A DNA stretch of 64,000 nucleotides from Pantoea alfalfae (GTDB lineage Bacteria > Pseudomonadota > Gammaproteobacteria > Enterobacterales > Enterobacteriaceae), in assembly GCF_019880205.1 (NCBI RefSeq), contig NZ_CP082292.1, positions 3,534,001-3,598,000 of the forward strand. The letters run 5' to 3'. Below the pieces are notes generated by a model. The model did no database searches, had not been told where the DNA came from, and worked only from the letters and a program-made list of their open reading frames with translations. Below, piece by piece: positions 40,120-51,153 of the stretch. Each line of letters begins with the position of its first letter. The first letter of the stretch is position 1. The position numbers were made by a program, and so were the translations under genes.

Positions 40120-41091
40120 ATGAACTTAGAACAGATTAATGAATTAACCGCACAGGATATGGCTGCCGTTAACCAGACCATCCTCGACCAGCTGAATTCG
40201 GATGTCTCGCTCATCAACCAGTTGGGCTACTACATCATCAGTGGTGGGGGCAAGCGTATCCGTCCCATGATTGCCGTGCTATCCGCACGTGCCATGGGCT
40301 ACAAGGGCGACCTGCACGTGACCAATGCGGCGCTGATCGAATTTATCCACACCGCCACGCTGCTGCATGACGATGTCGTGGATGAATCCGATATGCGTCG
40401 TGGCAAAGCGACCGCGAACGCGGCGTTTGGCAATGCGGCAAGCGTGCTGGTCGGTGATTTTATTTACACTCGTGCCTTCCAGATGATGACCAGCATGGGG
40501 TCGCTGCGTATCCTGGCGCTGATGTCAGAAGCAGTAAACGTCATTGCTGAGGGCGAAGTCCTGCAACTGATGAACGTTAACGATCCCGACATTACCGAAG
40601 AGAGCTACATGCGCGTGATTTACAGTAAGACCGCGCGCCTGTTTGAAGCAGCCTCACAGGCTTCGGCGATACTGGCTGAAGCCACGCCTGAAGAGGAAAA
40701 GGCGCTGCAGGATTATGGGCGCTATCTGGGTACTGCTTTCCAGTTAATTGACGATTTGCTGGATTACAGTGCTGACGGCGAGACGCTGGGTAAAAATACC
40801 GGCGATGACCTGAGCGAAGGCAAACCGACGCTGCCGCTGCTGCATGCCATGCAGCACGGCTCGCCTGAACAGGCGAAGATGATCCGTGAAGCTATTGAGC
40901 AGGGAAATGGCCGCCATCTGCTTGAGCCGGTGCTGGAGGCGATGAATCAGTGTGGTTCGCTGGAATGGACGCGCAGCCGCGCGGAACAGGAAGCGGATAA
41001 AGCGATTGAAGCCTTGCGGATTCTGCCCGAATCCCCCTGGCGCAGCGCGCTGGAGTCGCTGGCACACATGTCAGTTCAGCGCGACTTCTGA
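40120..41091 (+). CDS. ispB: Octaprenyl diphosphate synthase IspB
   Basis: IspB elongates farnesyl diphosphate to the C40 chain of ubiquinone-8 and menaquinone. Its 323 residues have the two aspartate-rich motifs of trans-prenyltransferases: LLHDDVVDESDMRRG (near 83-97) and LIDDLLDYSAD (near 210-220), with GGGKRIRPM for pyrophosphate binding near 43-51. The length equals E. coli IspB. It diverges from rplU and is followed by a terminator. Confidence 0.97.
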   Translation: MNLEQINELTAQDMAAVNQTILDQLNSDVSLINQLGYYIISGGGKRIRPMIAVLSARAMGYKGDLHVTNAALIEFIHTATLLHDDVVDESDMRRGKATANAAFGNAASVLVGDFIYTRAFQMMTSMGSLRILALMSEAVNVIAEGEVLQLMNVNDPDITEESYMRVIYSKTARLFEAASQASAILAEATPEEEKALQDYGRYLGTAFQLIDDLLDYSADGETLGKNTGDDLSEGKPTLPLLHAMQHGSPEQAKMIREAIEQGNGRHLLEPVLEAMNQCGSLEWTRSRAEQEADKAIEALRILPESPWRSALESLAHMSVQRDF

Positions 41092-41097
41092 TCCCTC

Positions 41098-41122
41098 ACG
41101 GAGCCTGCCGGGCTCCGTTTTT
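41098..41122 (+). terminator. ispB terminator
   Basis: CGGAGCC-TGCC-GGGCTCCG is followed by TTTTTAC just after the ispB stop. This is a typical Rho-independent terminator. Confidence 0.8.
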
Positions 41123-41328
41123 ACGACCCTGCTCTCACTTCTTTTTGTTCCCTATTAGCTATTGCACTCCTGTTGCGTGCCACGACACAGACCAGAAGCT
41201 GGATCCAAATATTACTGGAAATTATCAGGAAACATTTGCTATAAAATTCTGACTATTTCCAGATAATGGTAAAAGGAAAACCAGCATCTCGCTGGACGAT
41301 GCAATGACAAGGAAAAGGAGAACAGGTT

Positions 41329-41613
41329 ATGCAAGAAAGAAAGGAAGACTGGCACCCGGCTGACATTATCGCGGCGCTGCATAAGCGTGGTATGACACTG
41401 GCGGCGCTGTCACGCGCAGCAGGCCTGAGTTCATCAACGCTGGCTAATGCACTGACGCGTCCCTGGCCCAAAGGCGAATGGCTGATTGCCGACGCGATTA
41501 AGGTTCATCCCAGTGAGATCTGGCCCAGCCGCTATTACGATCCCGATACAAACTGTCTGCTGGATCGCAGAAAACGTATCCGGACGCCTGCCGATCAGAC
41601 GGATAATGCCTGA
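41329..41613 (+). CDS. sfsB: Ner-like DNA-binding regulator SfsB (Nlp)
   Basis: The 94-residue protein resembles the Mu Ner repressor and E. coli SfsB. It starts with WHPADIIAALHKRGMTLAAL and contains a helix-turn-helix around LSRAAGLSSSTLANAL, then RPWPKGEWLIADAI and IWPSRYYD, which define the family. E. coli SfsB affects maltose gene expression. AAAAGGAGAACAG precedes the start, and TATAAAAT near 41240 is a plausible -10. It lies between ispB and murA, as in E. coli, and converges on murA. Confidence 0.9.
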   Translation: MQERKEDWHPADIIAALHKRGMTLAALSRAAGLSSSTLANALTRPWPKGEWLIADAIKVHPSEIWPSRYYDPDTNCLLDRRKRIRTPADQTDNA

Positions 41614-41635
41614 GATCTCAGGCGATCCTCAGGCG

Positions 41636-41665
41636 AAAAAAAACCAGCCCCCGCGGGGGCTGGCT
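41636..41665 (-). terminator. murA terminator
   Basis: In the minus direction CCAGCCCCCGCGGGGGCTGG is followed by TTTTTTTT. It begins about 20 bases past the murA stop and is the strongest-looking intrinsic terminator in the window. Confidence 0.9.
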
Positions 41666-41685
41666 ATTTCAGCGCATCTGCAGAA

Positions 41686-42960
<1,275 letters not shown>

Positions 42961-43011
42961 TTAACTAGCTAAAGATTGGACTCGCCAGCGACGAGTTCAC
43001 CACGCTGGGGA

Positions 43012-43269
43012 TCAGAAACCGTTGAGTTTACGGTCACGCGCCCATTCAGCGGGAGTATAGGTTTTGATAGAGACAGCATGAATGCGGTTATCCGCAATAA
43101 ATTCCATCAGCGGCGCGTAGACAGCCTGCTGCTTTTTGACGCGGCTCAGTTCGCCAAACAGTTCGCCTACGGCGATCACCTGAAAATGGCTGCCATCATT
43201 GCTCATCACGTGCACTTCGTCTAAAGGCAATGCTGCCATCAGCACGGCCTGAATTTCACTGTTTTCCAT
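43012..43269 (-). CDS. ibaG: BolA-family protein IbaG (YrbA)
   Basis: This small BolA-like protein (85 residues from the ATG at 43269) contains [21 protein letters not shown] and [20 protein letters not shown], with the family histidine in GSHFQV. BolA proteins pair with monothiol glutaredoxins in Fe-S handling; E. coli IbaG affects acid tolerance. A GTG five codons upstream is open, but has no ribosome-binding site. It lies between mlaB and murA; a terminator separates it from mlaB. Confidence 0.93.
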   Translation of the reverse strand: MENSEIQAVLMAALPLDEVHVMSNDGSHFQVIAVGELFGELSRVKKQQAVYAPLMEFIADNRIHAVSIKTYTPAEWARDRKLNGF

Positions 43270-43337
43270 TGGGCTTAACTTCACTTAATAATAATAAGGC
43301 TGACATAGTAGAGGAAAGCGGCTGACTCTTAAATACG

Positions 43338-43365
43338 CAAAAGCCCCTGTTGAAAACAGGGGCTT
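43338..43365 (-). terminator. Terminator after mlaB
   Basis: In the minus direction an 11-bp stem (AAGCCCCTGTT with AACAGGGGCTT) and a 3-base loop are followed by TTG. The U-tract is short. It lies 18 bases past the mlaB stop and separates the mla operon from ibaG-murA. Confidence 0.7.
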
Positions 43366-43382
43366 AGCATAACAACCGGAAA

Positions 43383-43688
43383 TCAGGCGCTTTTATCCGC
43401 AGAAACAATAATCTGTTGCAGATTGTAAAGCGTAATCAGCGAATGCAGTTTGTCGCTGATGCCCGTAAAGCGAGGGGTAATACCCTGTGCCCGTGCGATT
43501 TCCCGCAGGTGCACCAGCAGGGCAAGTCCGGAAGAGTCCACACGCTCCAGCGCCGCGACATCGATGGTATCGACATCTTTAATCAGCGTCTCACGTTGCT
43601 GCCACAGGCTCATTAACGTGTCGCGATCCAGTTCGCCTTTCAGCAATAGCGTGCTGGCTTCCCGCTCCCAGCGTAACGATTCGTGCAT
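43383..43688 (-). CDS. mlaB: STAS-domain protein MlaB of the phospholipid transporter
   Basis: MlaB is a cytoplasmic STAS protein that stabilises the MlaFE ABC transporter. The 101-residue protein has the STAS core ERVDSSGLALLVHLREIA, including the conserved Ser/Thr position of the D-S-S-G loop. It is the last gene of mlaFEDCB and starts in a one-base overlap with the mlaC stop (TAATG). The sequence is less conserved than the rest of the operon, as usual. Confidence 0.92.
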   Translation of the reverse strand: MHESLRWEREASTLLLKGELDRDTLMSLWQQRETLIKDVDTIDVAALERVDSSGLALLVHLREIARAQGITPRFTGISDKLHSLITLYNLQQIIVSADKSA

Positions 43689-44323
43689 TATTTTTGTTTA
43701 TCCAGCGTGATGGGCTGTGCCGCAGAGGATTTCAGTTGCGCTGTCAGACCATCGATACCTTTAGTACGCAACAGATCGCTCCACTCATTTTGTTTGGTGG
43801 TGATCATGCTGACGCCTTCAGCGATCATGTCATAAGCCTGCCAGTTACCGCTCTGGCTGTTTTTACGCCACTGGAAGTCGAGGCGAACCGGTGGGCGACC
43901 ATTTGGGTCGATAATGGAGACCCGAATGGCGACAATCTGAGCATCGCCCAATGGCTGCTCAGGCTGAATCTGGTAGCTCTGACCGTTGTAGAGTGCCAGA
44001 GCCTGACCATAAGCCTGTGCCAGATAGTCACCAAAGGCGCTGAAGTAGGCTTCACGCTGCGCCGGGGTCGAATCACGATAGTAGCGGCCCAACACTAACG
44101 CGCCCGCATATTTGATCTGTACATAGGGCAGCAGCTCCTGACGCACAATCTGACGCAGGTAGTTTGGATCCTGCTTGATTTTAGGCTGCTCATTTTTAAG
44201 ACGGGTAAAGGTCTTTTCCGCCGCTTCGTTCATCAGCTTGTAGGGATTGCTTTGATCGGCCGCTGTCGCCGTTAGCGGTACGGCAACCACCAGCATGGCA
44301 ATCATCAGTAAACGTTTAAACAT
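43688..44323 (-). CDS. mlaC: Periplasmic phospholipid-binding protein MlaC
   Basis: MlaC ferries phospholipids between the outer-membrane MlaA-porin complex and MlaFEDB. The 211 residues begin with a signal peptide (about 1-21, ending TATAA). The mature part has the family segments [24 protein letters not shown] (given as [13 protein letters not shown] and [10 protein letters not shown]) and [19 protein letters not shown]. The length equals E. coli MlaC. mlaA is not in the window, as in E. coli. Confidence 0.95.
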   Translation of the reverse strand: MFKRLLMIAMLVVAVPLTATAADQSNPYKLMNEAAEKTFTRLKNEQPKIKQDPNYLRQIVRQELLPYVQIKYAGALVLGRYYRDSTPAQREAYFSAFGDYLAQAYGQALALYNGQSYQIQPEQPLGDAQIVAIRVSIIDPNGRPPVRLDFQWRKNSQSGNWQAYDMIAEGVSMITTKQNEWSDLLRTKGIDGLTAQLKSSAAQPITLDKQK

Positions 44324-44338
44324 GGTATACCCTCTTCT

Positions 44339-44884
44339 TTAAGGTTGAGCCGGTGCCGCAGGCGCAGCACTGTCGCCTTCCTGCGCATCCTTGTTGTCAC
44401 TGTTTTGTTTGTTATCGCCGCTCTTGTAAAGGAACTGGCCAATCAGGTCTTCAAGCACCATGGCTGACTTGGTATCGCGTAGCGTATCGCCATCTTTCAG
44501 CATCGCCGAACCGAGTTCAGGATCGTCAAAGCCTAAGTTGAGCGCCAGAAACTGCTCACCCAGCAGTCCCTGCGTGCGTATCGCCAGCGAGCTGGTGTCT
44601 GAAATTTTATTCGCATACTGATCGCTGATCTCCATCGTGACACGTGGCAGCAGCGTTTTCGATTCAAGCTCAATGTCCGTTACCCGGCCAATCACTACAC
44701 CGCCAATTTTGACCGGCGAACTGGCTTTCAGGCCGCCGATATTGTCAAACGTGGCGTAGAGTTTCCACGTTGGCTCTGTGCCCATCGACTTTAAATCGGC
44801 GACGCGCAGACAGAGAAACAATGCGGCGATCAACGCCATAATCATAAAAATGCCAACCCAGATTTCGCTTTTTTTGCTTTGCAT
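44339..44884 (-). CDS. mlaD: MCE-domain protein MlaD
   Basis: MlaD anchors a hexameric ring of MCE domains in the inner membrane and passes phospholipids to MlaFE. The start at 44884 (MQSKKSEIWVGIFMIMALIA) gives 181 residues. One membrane segment (about 8-25) is followed by the MCE domain (about 35-115, with YATFDNIGGLKASSPVKIGG) and a C-terminal helix that ends in a low-complexity Ala/Pro/Asp tail. The mlaE stop lies 4 bases upstream of this start. Confidence 0.95.
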   Translation of the reverse strand: MQSKKSEIWVGIFMIMALIAALFLCLRVADLKSMGTEPTWKLYATFDNIGGLKASSPVKIGGVVIGRVTDIELESKTLLPRVTMEISDQYANKISDTSSLAIRTQGLLGEQFLALNLGFDDPELGSAMLKDGDTLRDTKSAMVLEDLIGQFLYKSGDNKQNSDNKDAQEGDSAAPAAPAQP

Positions 44885-44888
44885 TGCA

Positions 44889-45671
44889 TCAATTCCCAAA
44901 CATCAGTGCTGTCAGCACAAAATCCAACCCGAGCACCGCCAGTGAAGCATGTACTACGGTACGCGTTGTCGCGCGACTGATCCCTTCAGAAGTGGGAATC
45001 GCGTCATAGCCATTAAAAAGAGCAATCCAGGTAACCGTCACGGCAAAGACGGTGCTTTTGATGATGCAGTTAACAACGTCGGTGCGGAAATCGACCGCGT
45101 TCTGCATGGCTGACCAGAAGAAACCAGAATCGATTCCCTTCCAGCTCACGCCAACCAGTGCACCGCCAGCGATGCCAACGGCAGTAAAGATCAGTGCGAG
45201 TAGCGGCATGCTAATAAAACCGGCCCAGAAGCGCGGCGAAACAACGCGACGCAACGGATCCACCGCCATCATCTCCATGCTGGAGAGCTGTTCAGTGGCT
45301 TTCATCAGACCGATTTCAGCCGTGAGCGCCGAGCCTGCCCGTCCGGCAAACAGCAGCGCGGTCACGACCGGCCCCAGCTCACGCAGCAACGACAGCGCCA
45401 CCAGCATACCCAGACTGGTTTCAGCACCGTATGTGGTGAGTACCAGATAACCCTGAAGTCCGAGTACCATGCCGATAAACAGGCCAGACACCACAATAAT
45501 CAGTAACGACAACACGCCAACACTATAGAGCTGTTTAATCAGTAGCGGCGAATGTCTGCGAAACGCGGGTTTTCCTACCAGCGCGTGAAACAGCATTAAT
45601 CCTGCGCGTCCAAAACTGGCGCACGTTTCAATTCCCTGACGACCGAATGACGCCAGCGCCTTCAAGACCAT
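44889..45671 (-). CDS. mlaE: Phospholipid ABC transporter permease MlaE
   Basis: MlaE is the membrane permease of the MlaFEDB lipid transporter. The 260 residues match the E. coli length and the MlaE/TGD1 family: [16 protein letters not shown], the loop [20 protein letters not shown] that contacts MlaF, and [20 protein letters not shown] near the end. It has five or six membrane segments. It begins four bases past mlaF and is followed closely by mlaD. Confidence 0.96.
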   Translation of the reverse strand: MVLKALASFGRQGIETCASFGRAGLMLFHALVGKPAFRRHSPLLIKQLYSVGVLSLLIIVVSGLFIGMVLGLQGYLVLTTYGAETSLGMLVALSLLRELGPVVTALLFAGRAGSALTAEIGLMKATEQLSSMEMMAVDPLRRVVSPRFWAGFISMPLLALIFTAVGIAGGALVGVSWKGIDSGFFWSAMQNAVDFRTDVVNCIIKSTVFAVTVTWIALFNGYDAIPTSEGISRATTRTVVHASLAVLGLDFVLTALMFGN

Positions 45672-45675
45672 CTGT

Positions 45676-46491
45676 TTAGTTACTCCCTGAGCCGGTTAAA
45701 TCAGCGAGATAGTCGCCGGCAGGAAAACGGAAGGGAACCGGACCATCCGCATCGCCATCAATAAACTGGCGGACGCGCGGGTCATTATTCTCTCGCAGTT
45801 CCGGCGTGGTGCCGTGTGCGATAATTTTTTGTCCGGCCACGATATAGGCATAGTCCGCGATACTCAGTACTTCCGGTACGTCGTGCGAGACCACAATACA
45901 GGTCAGGCCCAGAGCATGGTTAAGTTCGTCGATCAATTTTACCAGCACGCCCATAGTAATGGGATCCTGACCGACAAAGGGTTCGTCGAACATGATCAGC
46001 TCCGGTTCAAGGGCAATCGCGCGCGCCAGCGCCACACGACGCGCCATTCCGCCCGACAGCTCAGCCGGTTTAAGTTGAGCTGCACCACGCAGACCCACGG
46101 CTTCCAGCTTCATTAATACCGTGCTGTGCAGAATAGGTGCGGGAAGACGGGTATGTTCGCGCAGCGGCCAGGCGACATTTTCATAGACCGTTAAGTCAGT
46201 AAATAGCGCGCCAGACTGGAACAGCATGCTCATCTTTTTGCGCGCTTCGTACAATTTAGCGCGAGACAATGACGGAATGTTTTCGCCACGGAAAAAGATT
46301 TCCCCGCTAGTTGGCTGAAGTTGCCCCCCAATCAAGCGTAGCAGAGTGGTTTTTCCTATTCCCGACGGTCCCATTATCGCCGTCACTTTGCCTTTTGGCA
46401 CGGTCAGCGAAATGTCGTCGAAGATGGTGCGATCTCCGCGCGAAAAACTCACGCCACGAACCTCAACCAGATTCGTTTGCTGCTGGATCAT
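45676..46491 (-). CDS. mlaF: Phospholipid ABC transporter ATPase MlaF
   Basis: MlaF drives the Mla lipid transporter. The 271 residues show Walker [10 protein letters not shown] (near 42-50), ABC signature [14 protein letters not shown] (with M-A in place of the usual Q-x), Walker [14 protein letters not shown] and the H-loop VVSHDVPE. The C-terminal extension, which wraps the partner subunit in E. coli MlaF, is present. It starts the mlaFEDCB operon and diverges from yrbG. Confidence 0.96.
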   Translation of the reverse strand: MIQQQTNLVEVRGVSFSRGDRTIFDDISLTVPKGKVTAIMGPSGIGKTTLLRLIGGQLQPTSGEIFFRGENIPSLSRAKLYEARKKMSMLFQSGALFTDLTVYENVAWPLREHTRLPAPILHSTVLMKLEAVGLRGAAQLKPAELSGGMARRVALARAIALEPELIMFDEPFVGQDPITMGVLVKLIDELNHALGLTCIVVSHDVPEVLSIADYAYIVAGQKIIAHGTTPELRENNDPRVRQFIDGDADGPVPFRFPAGDYLADLTGSGSN

Positions 46492-46718
46492 TATTACCTC
46501 TTGTAAGGATCGGGCGTAAACATGGGGTACGATGGTAGCCTGTTCGGTCCTGATTCACGATAGCTTTACAGAAACTTACCGCTAAGATTTGGCGAAAATG
46601 GTCATTAAATTTACTTTTGCCGTTCAGACGGTCAAAATCAGCGGCTGTCTCGCCAAACAGAACCTTAAACCGGTCGGGAAAGGCATTGCCGACCTGGGTT
46701 TTTACGCAAGGATTTTTC

Positions 46719-47699
46719 ATGTTCGTAGCTTCTGCACTGCTGATTATCGGTTTGCTTTTACTGGCATATGGTGCCGATCGTCTGGTGTTTAGCGCCTCTA
46801 TATTGTGTCGATCATTTGGCATCCCGCCACTGATCATTGGCATGACCGTTGTCAGCATAGGCACCTCGCTGCCAGAAATGATCCTCTCCTTTTCTGCGGC
46901 CCAGCATGGCCAGATGGATCTGGCTGTTGGTACCGCGCTTGGCTCGAATATTACCAACATTTTACTCATTCTCGGTGCCGCTGCGCTAATGCATCCACTC
47001 AGCGTTCATTCTAATCTGATACGTCGTGAACTGCCGTTGATGTTGCTGGTTACCCTGCTCAGCGGATTCATGCTGTTTGACAATCAGCTTAGTCGACTGG
47101 ATGGAATTGGCTTGATCGCCATCGCCGCTATTTATCTGATGGTGGTGATTCGCATTGCGCGTAAAGCAGAACGGGACAACAACGACACCCTGACGCGCGA
47201 GCAGCTGGCCGAGCTGCCCCGCGAAGAGAGCGGAAATACGGTGGCCTTCCTCTGGCTGGCCGTCGCGCTGATTATCCTGCCGATGTCGACCCGGATGGTG
47301 ATCGACAATGCCACCGCCTTTGCCGACTACTTTGGCGTCAGCGAACTGGTGATGGGCCTGACGCTTATCGCCGTGGGCACCAGCCTGCCCGAGCTGGCGA
47401 CGGTGATTGCCGGGGCACTGAAAGGTGAAGATGATATCGCGATCGGCAACCTGATCGGCGCCAACATTTATAATATTGCTATCGTGCTGGGCCTGCCGGC
47501 GCTGATTCACCCCGGCAGTATCGACTATCACGCCTTTGCCCGTGATTACTGGGTGATGCTGGGGGTCAGCGTGCTGTTTGCCCTGCTCTGCCTGCTGCGT
47601 CGCCGACGCGTTGGCCGCATCGCCGGCCTGATTTTACTCTGTGGTTTCTTCGTCTGGGTGACGCTGCTGTGGATGCAGCCGGCATTCATGGACGGCTAA
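46719..47699 (+). CDS. yrbG: CaCA-family cation/Ca2+ exchanger YrbG
   Basis: YrbG is an inner-membrane calcium/cation antiporter-type protein. The start at 46719 (MFVASALLIIGLLLL, AAGGATT upstream) gives 326 residues. The two inverted alpha repeats are visible as GMTVVSIGTSLPEM with GTALGSNITNILLILG in the first half, and GLTLIAVGTSLPELATV with GNLIGANIYNIAIVLG in the second, the residues that form the ion site. About ten membrane helices are predicted. It precedes kdsD by 16 bases, probably in one transcript. The physiological role is not settled in E. coli. Confidence 0.93.
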   Translation: MFVASALLIIGLLLLAYGADRLVFSASILCRSFGIPPLIIGMTVVSIGTSLPEMILSFSAAQHGQMDLAVGTALGSNITNILLILGAAALMHPLSVHSNLIRRELPLMLLVTLLSGFMLFDNQLSRLDGIGLIAIAAIYLMVVIRIARKAERDNNDTLTREQLAELPREESGNTVAFLWLAVALIILPMSTRMVIDNATAFADYFGVSELVMGLTLIAVGTSLPELATVIAGALKGEDDIAIGNLIGANIYNIAIVLGLPALIHPGSIDYHAFARDYWVMLGVSVLFALLCLLRRRRVGRIAGLILLCGFFVWVTLLWMQPAFMDG

Positions 47700-47715
47700 C
47701 AAGGACAGACTCACT

Positions 47716-48699
47716 ATGTCATATCAGCAACCAACAGCTTTTGATTTTCAGCAGGCGGGAAAAAACGTCCTGCGCATTGAGCGTGAAGGACTGGAACAGC
47801 TCGATCAATATATTAATGACGATTTCGCCCGCGCCTGCGCCCTGATCTACGCCTGCCAGGGGAAAGTGGTGGTGATGGGCATGGGCAAGTCTGGTCATAT
47901 CGGCAAAAAAATGGCGGCGACCTTTGCCAGTACCGGCACGCCAGCGTTTTTTGTTCATCCGGCCGAAGCCAGCCATGGCGACCTGGGCATGGTGAGCAAA
48001 AATGATGTCGTGATCGCCATCTCCAACAGCGGTGAGTCGAACGAAATCCTCGCGCTGATTCCGGTGTTAAAACGCCAGCATATTGCGCTGATCTGCATAA
48101 CCGGACGGCCTGACAGCGCGATGGGCCGGGTTGCCGATGTGCATCTGTGTGTCCATGTTCCCCAGGAAGCCTGCCCGTTAGGCCTTGCGCCAACCACCAG
48201 CACCACAGCCACACTGGTGATGGGCGACGCGCTGGCGGTTTCGTTACTTGAAGCGCGTGGATTCACGGCGGAAGATTTCGCCCTCTCCCATCCTGGCGGA
48301 GCGCTGGGCCGCAAACTACTGCTGCATGTATCCGATATCATGCACAGCGGCGATGAGCTGCCGCACGTCACCCGTGACGCCTCACTACGTGATGCGCTGC
48401 TGGAAATTACCCGCAAAAATCTGGGACTGACGGTCATTGTCGACGGTCTGATGAAAATTGAAGGTATCTTTACCGATGGTGACCTGCGCCGCATCTTTGA
48501 TATGGGCATCGATTTTCAGCGCGCCACTATCGGGGAAGTGATGACGCCAGGTGGCATCCGCGTCCGGCCAAATATGCTGGCGGTTGAAGCCCTGAACCTG
48601 ATGCAGACCAAAAACATTACCTCGATTCTGGTGGCCGATGACGACCATCTGCTCGGTGTGGTACATATGCATGACATGCTGCGCGCTGGCGTAGTCTGA
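47716..48699 (+). CDS. kdsD: D-arabinose 5-phosphate isomerase KdsD
   Basis: KdsD interconverts ribulose-5-phosphate and arabinose-5-phosphate, the first step to Kdo of LPS. The N-terminal SIS domain (about 35-190) has MGMGKSGHIGKKMAATFAST and ISNSGESNE; HPAEASHGDLG lies between. Two CBS domains (about 205-325) follow, with FTDGDLRRIFD. The 327 residues are one fewer than in E. coli. It is followed 13 bases later by kdsC, the later enzyme in the same pathway. Confidence 0.96.
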   Translation: MSYQQPTAFDFQQAGKNVLRIEREGLEQLDQYINDDFARACALIYACQGKVVVMGMGKSGHIGKKMAATFASTGTPAFFVHPAEASHGDLGMVSKNDVVIAISNSGESNEILALIPVLKRQHIALICITGRPDSAMGRVADVHLCVHVPQEACPLGLAPTTSTTATLVMGDALAVSLLEARGFTAEDFALSHPGGALGRKLLLHVSDIMHSGDELPHVTRDASLRDALLEITRKNLGLTVIVDGLMKIEGIFTDGDLRRIFDMGIDFQRATIGEVMTPGGIRVRPNMLAVEALNLMQTKNITSILVADDDHLLGVVHMHDMLRAGVV

Positions 48700-48712
48700 A
48701 CAGGAAAAGAAA

Positions 48713-49279
48713 ATGCAACAGGCAATTCCCACGATTGACACCTGCTATGGACCGGTCAGTGCTGACGTCATGGCGCGCGCCAGCAACATTCGTCTGCTGA
48801 TCTGCGACGTCGATGGCGTCATGTCCGACGGGGTGATCTACATGGGGAACAATGGCGAAGAGCTGAAAGCCTTCAACGTGCGGGATGGTTACGGTGTACG
48901 CTGTTTACTGACCGCCGATGTGGAAGTGGCTATTATTACCGGCCGCAATGCCCGTCTGATGGAAGATCGCTGCAAAACGCTCGGCATCCGTCATCTTTAT
49001 CAGGGACAATCCGATAAGCTTTTGGCCTATCGTGAACTTCTGGATAAACTGTCTCTCTCTGATGAGCAGGTCGCCTATATCGGTGACGACCTGATCGACT
49101 GGCCGGTTATGGCGAAAGTGGGATTAAGCGTGGCAGTAGCGGATTCACATCCGATTCTGTTGCCGCGCGCGCAGTATGTCACGCGGATTGCGGGTGGACG
49201 CGGCGCAGTACGCGAAGTATGTGACCTGATCTTAATGGCGCAGAACAAATTTGAGGATGCCAAAGGGCAATCAGTATGA
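48713..49279 (+). CDS. kdsC: 3-deoxy-D-manno-octulosonate 8-phosphate phosphatase KdsC
   Basis: KdsC removes the phosphate from Kdo-8-phosphate. This 188-residue HAD phosphatase has the nucleophile motif LLICDVDGVMSDG, IITGRNARLM (motif II) and IGDDLIDWPVM (motif IV). It has no cap domain and belongs to the tetrameric C0 subclass. The length equals E. coli KdsC. The stop overlaps lptC by four bases, linking Kdo synthesis and LPS export. Confidence 0.96.
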   Translation: MQQAIPTIDTCYGPVSADVMARASNIRLLICDVDGVMSDGVIYMGNNGEELKAFNVRDGYGVRCLLTADVEVAIITGRNARLMEDRCKTLGIRHLYQGQSDKLLAYRELLDKLSLSDEQVAYIGDDLIDWPVMAKVGLSVAVADSHPILLPRAQYVTRIAGGRGAVREVCDLILMAQNKFEDAKGQSV

Positions 49280-49848
49280 GTAAAAGCAGGCGTTGGATAA
49301 CGCTGATTCTGACCTTGATTGCACTGGTTTTGATCGGCTGGAATCTTACCAACCAGGATGGCGATAGCACGCCAGTCGGGACGAATGGTCAGTCGCCGAC
49401 CTATACCAGTGACGATTCTCACACTGTGGTGTATAACCCGCAGGGCGCGCTGTCATATAAACTGGTCTCTGACAAAGTGACCTATTTCTCGGATGACGAG
49501 CTGAGCTGGTTCGACAATCCGGTAATGACCACCTTTGATGAGAACAAAGTTCCCACCTGGACGTTACGCGCAGATAAAGCAAAGCTCACCAAAGATCGTA
49601 TGCTTTATCTGTATGGCCATGTTGAGCTGAATACGCTGACGCAGGATTCCCAGCTTGAGCGGATCAAAACCGATAATGCACAGATTAACCTTGTCACTCA
49701 GGACGTTACCTCTGATGACCAGGTGACATTGTATGGCCGCAGCTTTAACTCCACCGGCATGAAAATGCGCGGCAATTTACGGACAAAAAACGCCGAGTTA
49801 ATCGAGAAGGTCAAAACCTCTTATGAAATTCAAAATGAACAAAAATAG
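49276..49848 (+). CDS. lptC: LPS export protein LptC
   Basis: LptC is a bitopic inner-membrane protein that receives LPS from LptB2FG and hands it to LptA. The 190 residues start with one membrane segment (about 7-25, WITLILTLIALVLIGWNL), followed by a periplasmic beta-jellyroll with DDSHTVVYNPQGALSYKLVS. The length is about that of E. coli LptC (191). It starts in an ATGA overlap with kdsC, and its end overlaps lptA by 26 bases, so the three are translationally coupled. Confidence 0.95.
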   Translation: MSKSRRWITLILTLIALVLIGWNLTNQDGDSTPVGTNGQSPTYTSDDSHTVVYNPQGALSYKLVSDKVTYFSDDELSWFDNPVMTTFDENKVPTWTLRADKAKLTKDRMLYLYGHVELNTLTQDSQLERIKTDNAQINLVTQDVTSDDQVTLYGRSFNSTGMKMRGNLRTKNAELIEKVKTSYEIQNEQK

Positions 49849-50374
49849 CCTGAAGATTTTACTGGCCAGTATGTTACTGGCAACCAGCGTTCCGGCGCTG
49901 GCCCTGACCGGTGACTCGGACAAGCCCGTCAATATTGACTCGCAGAATCAGGCGCTGGATTTGCAGGGCAATGTCGCGACCTTTACCGGCAATGTCATCG
50001 TGACGCAGGGCTCTATCAAAATCACGGCGGACAAAGTCGTGGTGACCCGTCCGGGCGGCGACAGCAAGAAAACCATCGTTGACGCCTACGGTAATCCTGC
50101 CACTTTCTATCAGATGCAAGACAGCGGTAAGCCGGTTCAGGGCCATGCCTCAAAACTGCACTACGAACTGGCTAACGATTTCGTTGAACTGACCGGCAAT
50201 GCGTTCATTGAACAGCAGGACAGCAACATCAAAGGCGATCGTATTACCTACCTGGTAAAAGAGCAGAAAATGCAGGCTTACAGCCAGGGCCAGAACAAGC
50301 GCGTCACGACCGTCCTGGTGCCGTCGCAACTTCAGGATAAAGGTTCGTCCAACAGCGGAAAGAAGAGTAACTGA
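49823..50374 (+). CDS. lptA: Periplasmic LPS-bridge protein LptA
   Basis: LptA polymerises into the beta-jellyroll bridge that carries LPS across the periplasm. The 183 residues include a signal peptide (about 1-27, ending VPALA) and the OstA-type repeats [19 protein letters not shown] and [20 protein letters not shown], ending in a Lys/Ser/Asn-rich tail. The start lies inside lptC. LPS export needs LptB (next gene) and LptDEFG, which are encoded elsewhere. Confidence 0.95.
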   Translation: MKFKMNKNSLKILLASMLLATSVPALALTGDSDKPVNIDSQNQALDLQGNVATFTGNVIVTQGSIKITADKVVVTRPGGDSKKTIVDAYGNPATFYQMQDSGKPVQGHASKLHYELANDFVELTGNAFIEQQDSNIKGDRITYLVKEQKMQAYSQGQNKRVTTVLVPSQLQDKGSSNSGKKSN

Positions 50375-50379
50375 TAGCT

Positions 50380-51105
50380 ATGGCCACATTAATCGCAGAA
50401 AACCTGGCGAAGGCATATAAAGGCCGTCGCGTGGTAGAAGATGTCAGTCTGCAGGTAAAGTCCGGCGAGATTGTCGGCCTGCTCGGCCCGAACGGGGCCG
50501 GTAAGACCACCACCTTTTACATGGTGGTAGGTATTGTCCCGCGTGACGCGGGCCGCATTGTTATTGATGATGAAGATATCAGTATCCTGCCGCTGCATGC
50601 ACGTGCGCGCCGTGGCATCGGCTATCTGCCGCAGGAGGCATCGATTTTCCGTCGCCTCAGCGTCTACGATAACCTGATGGCGGTACTGCAGATTCGTGAT
50701 GACCTGACCGAAGAGCAACGTCAGGATCGCGCCCGTGAGCTGATGGAAGAGTTTCACATCGAGCACCTGCGCGACAGCATGGGTCAGGCACTGTCGGGTG
50801 GTGAACGACGTCGTGTTGAGATTGCCCGCGCGCTGGCTGCCAATCCAAAGTTTATTCTGCTGGATGAACCTTTTGCCGGGGTTGACCCTATCTCCGTTAT
50901 CGACATCAAGAAGATCATTGAGCATCTGCGTGACAGCGGCCTCGGCGTTTTGATTACCGACCACAACGTACGCGAAACGTTAGCGGTCTGTGAGCGGGCC
51001 TATATCGTCAGCCAGGGCCACCTGATTGCGCATGGTACACCCAATGAAATTCTTGCGGATGAGCAGGTTAAGCGGGTTTATTTGGGTGAAGAGTTCAGAC
51101 TCTGA
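50380..51105 (+). CDS. lptB: LPS export ABC transporter ATP-binding protein LptB
   Basis: LptB powers LPS extraction from the inner membrane. The 241 residues show Walker [10 protein letters not shown] (near 37-45), signature [15 protein letters not shown], Walker [14 protein letters not shown] and the switch histidine in [10 protein letters not shown]. The length equals E. coli LptB. It starts 5 bases past lptA and is followed 48 bases later by rpoN, as in all enterobacteria. Confidence 0.97.
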   Translation: MATLIAENLAKAYKGRRVVEDVSLQVKSGEIVGLLGPNGAGKTTTFYMVVGIVPRDAGRIVIDDEDISILPLHARARRGIGYLPQEASIFRRLSVYDNLMAVLQIRDDLTEEQRQDRARELMEEFHIEHLRDSMGQALSGGERRRVEIARALAANPKFILLDEPFAGVDPISVIDIKKIIEHLRDSGLGVLITDHNVRETLAVCERAYIVSQGHLIAHGTPNEILADEQVKRVYLGEEFRL

Positions 51106-51153
51106 TAAGGTGTCGTTAATACCGATGTTTACCTGGGAACTACCATCCTGTCT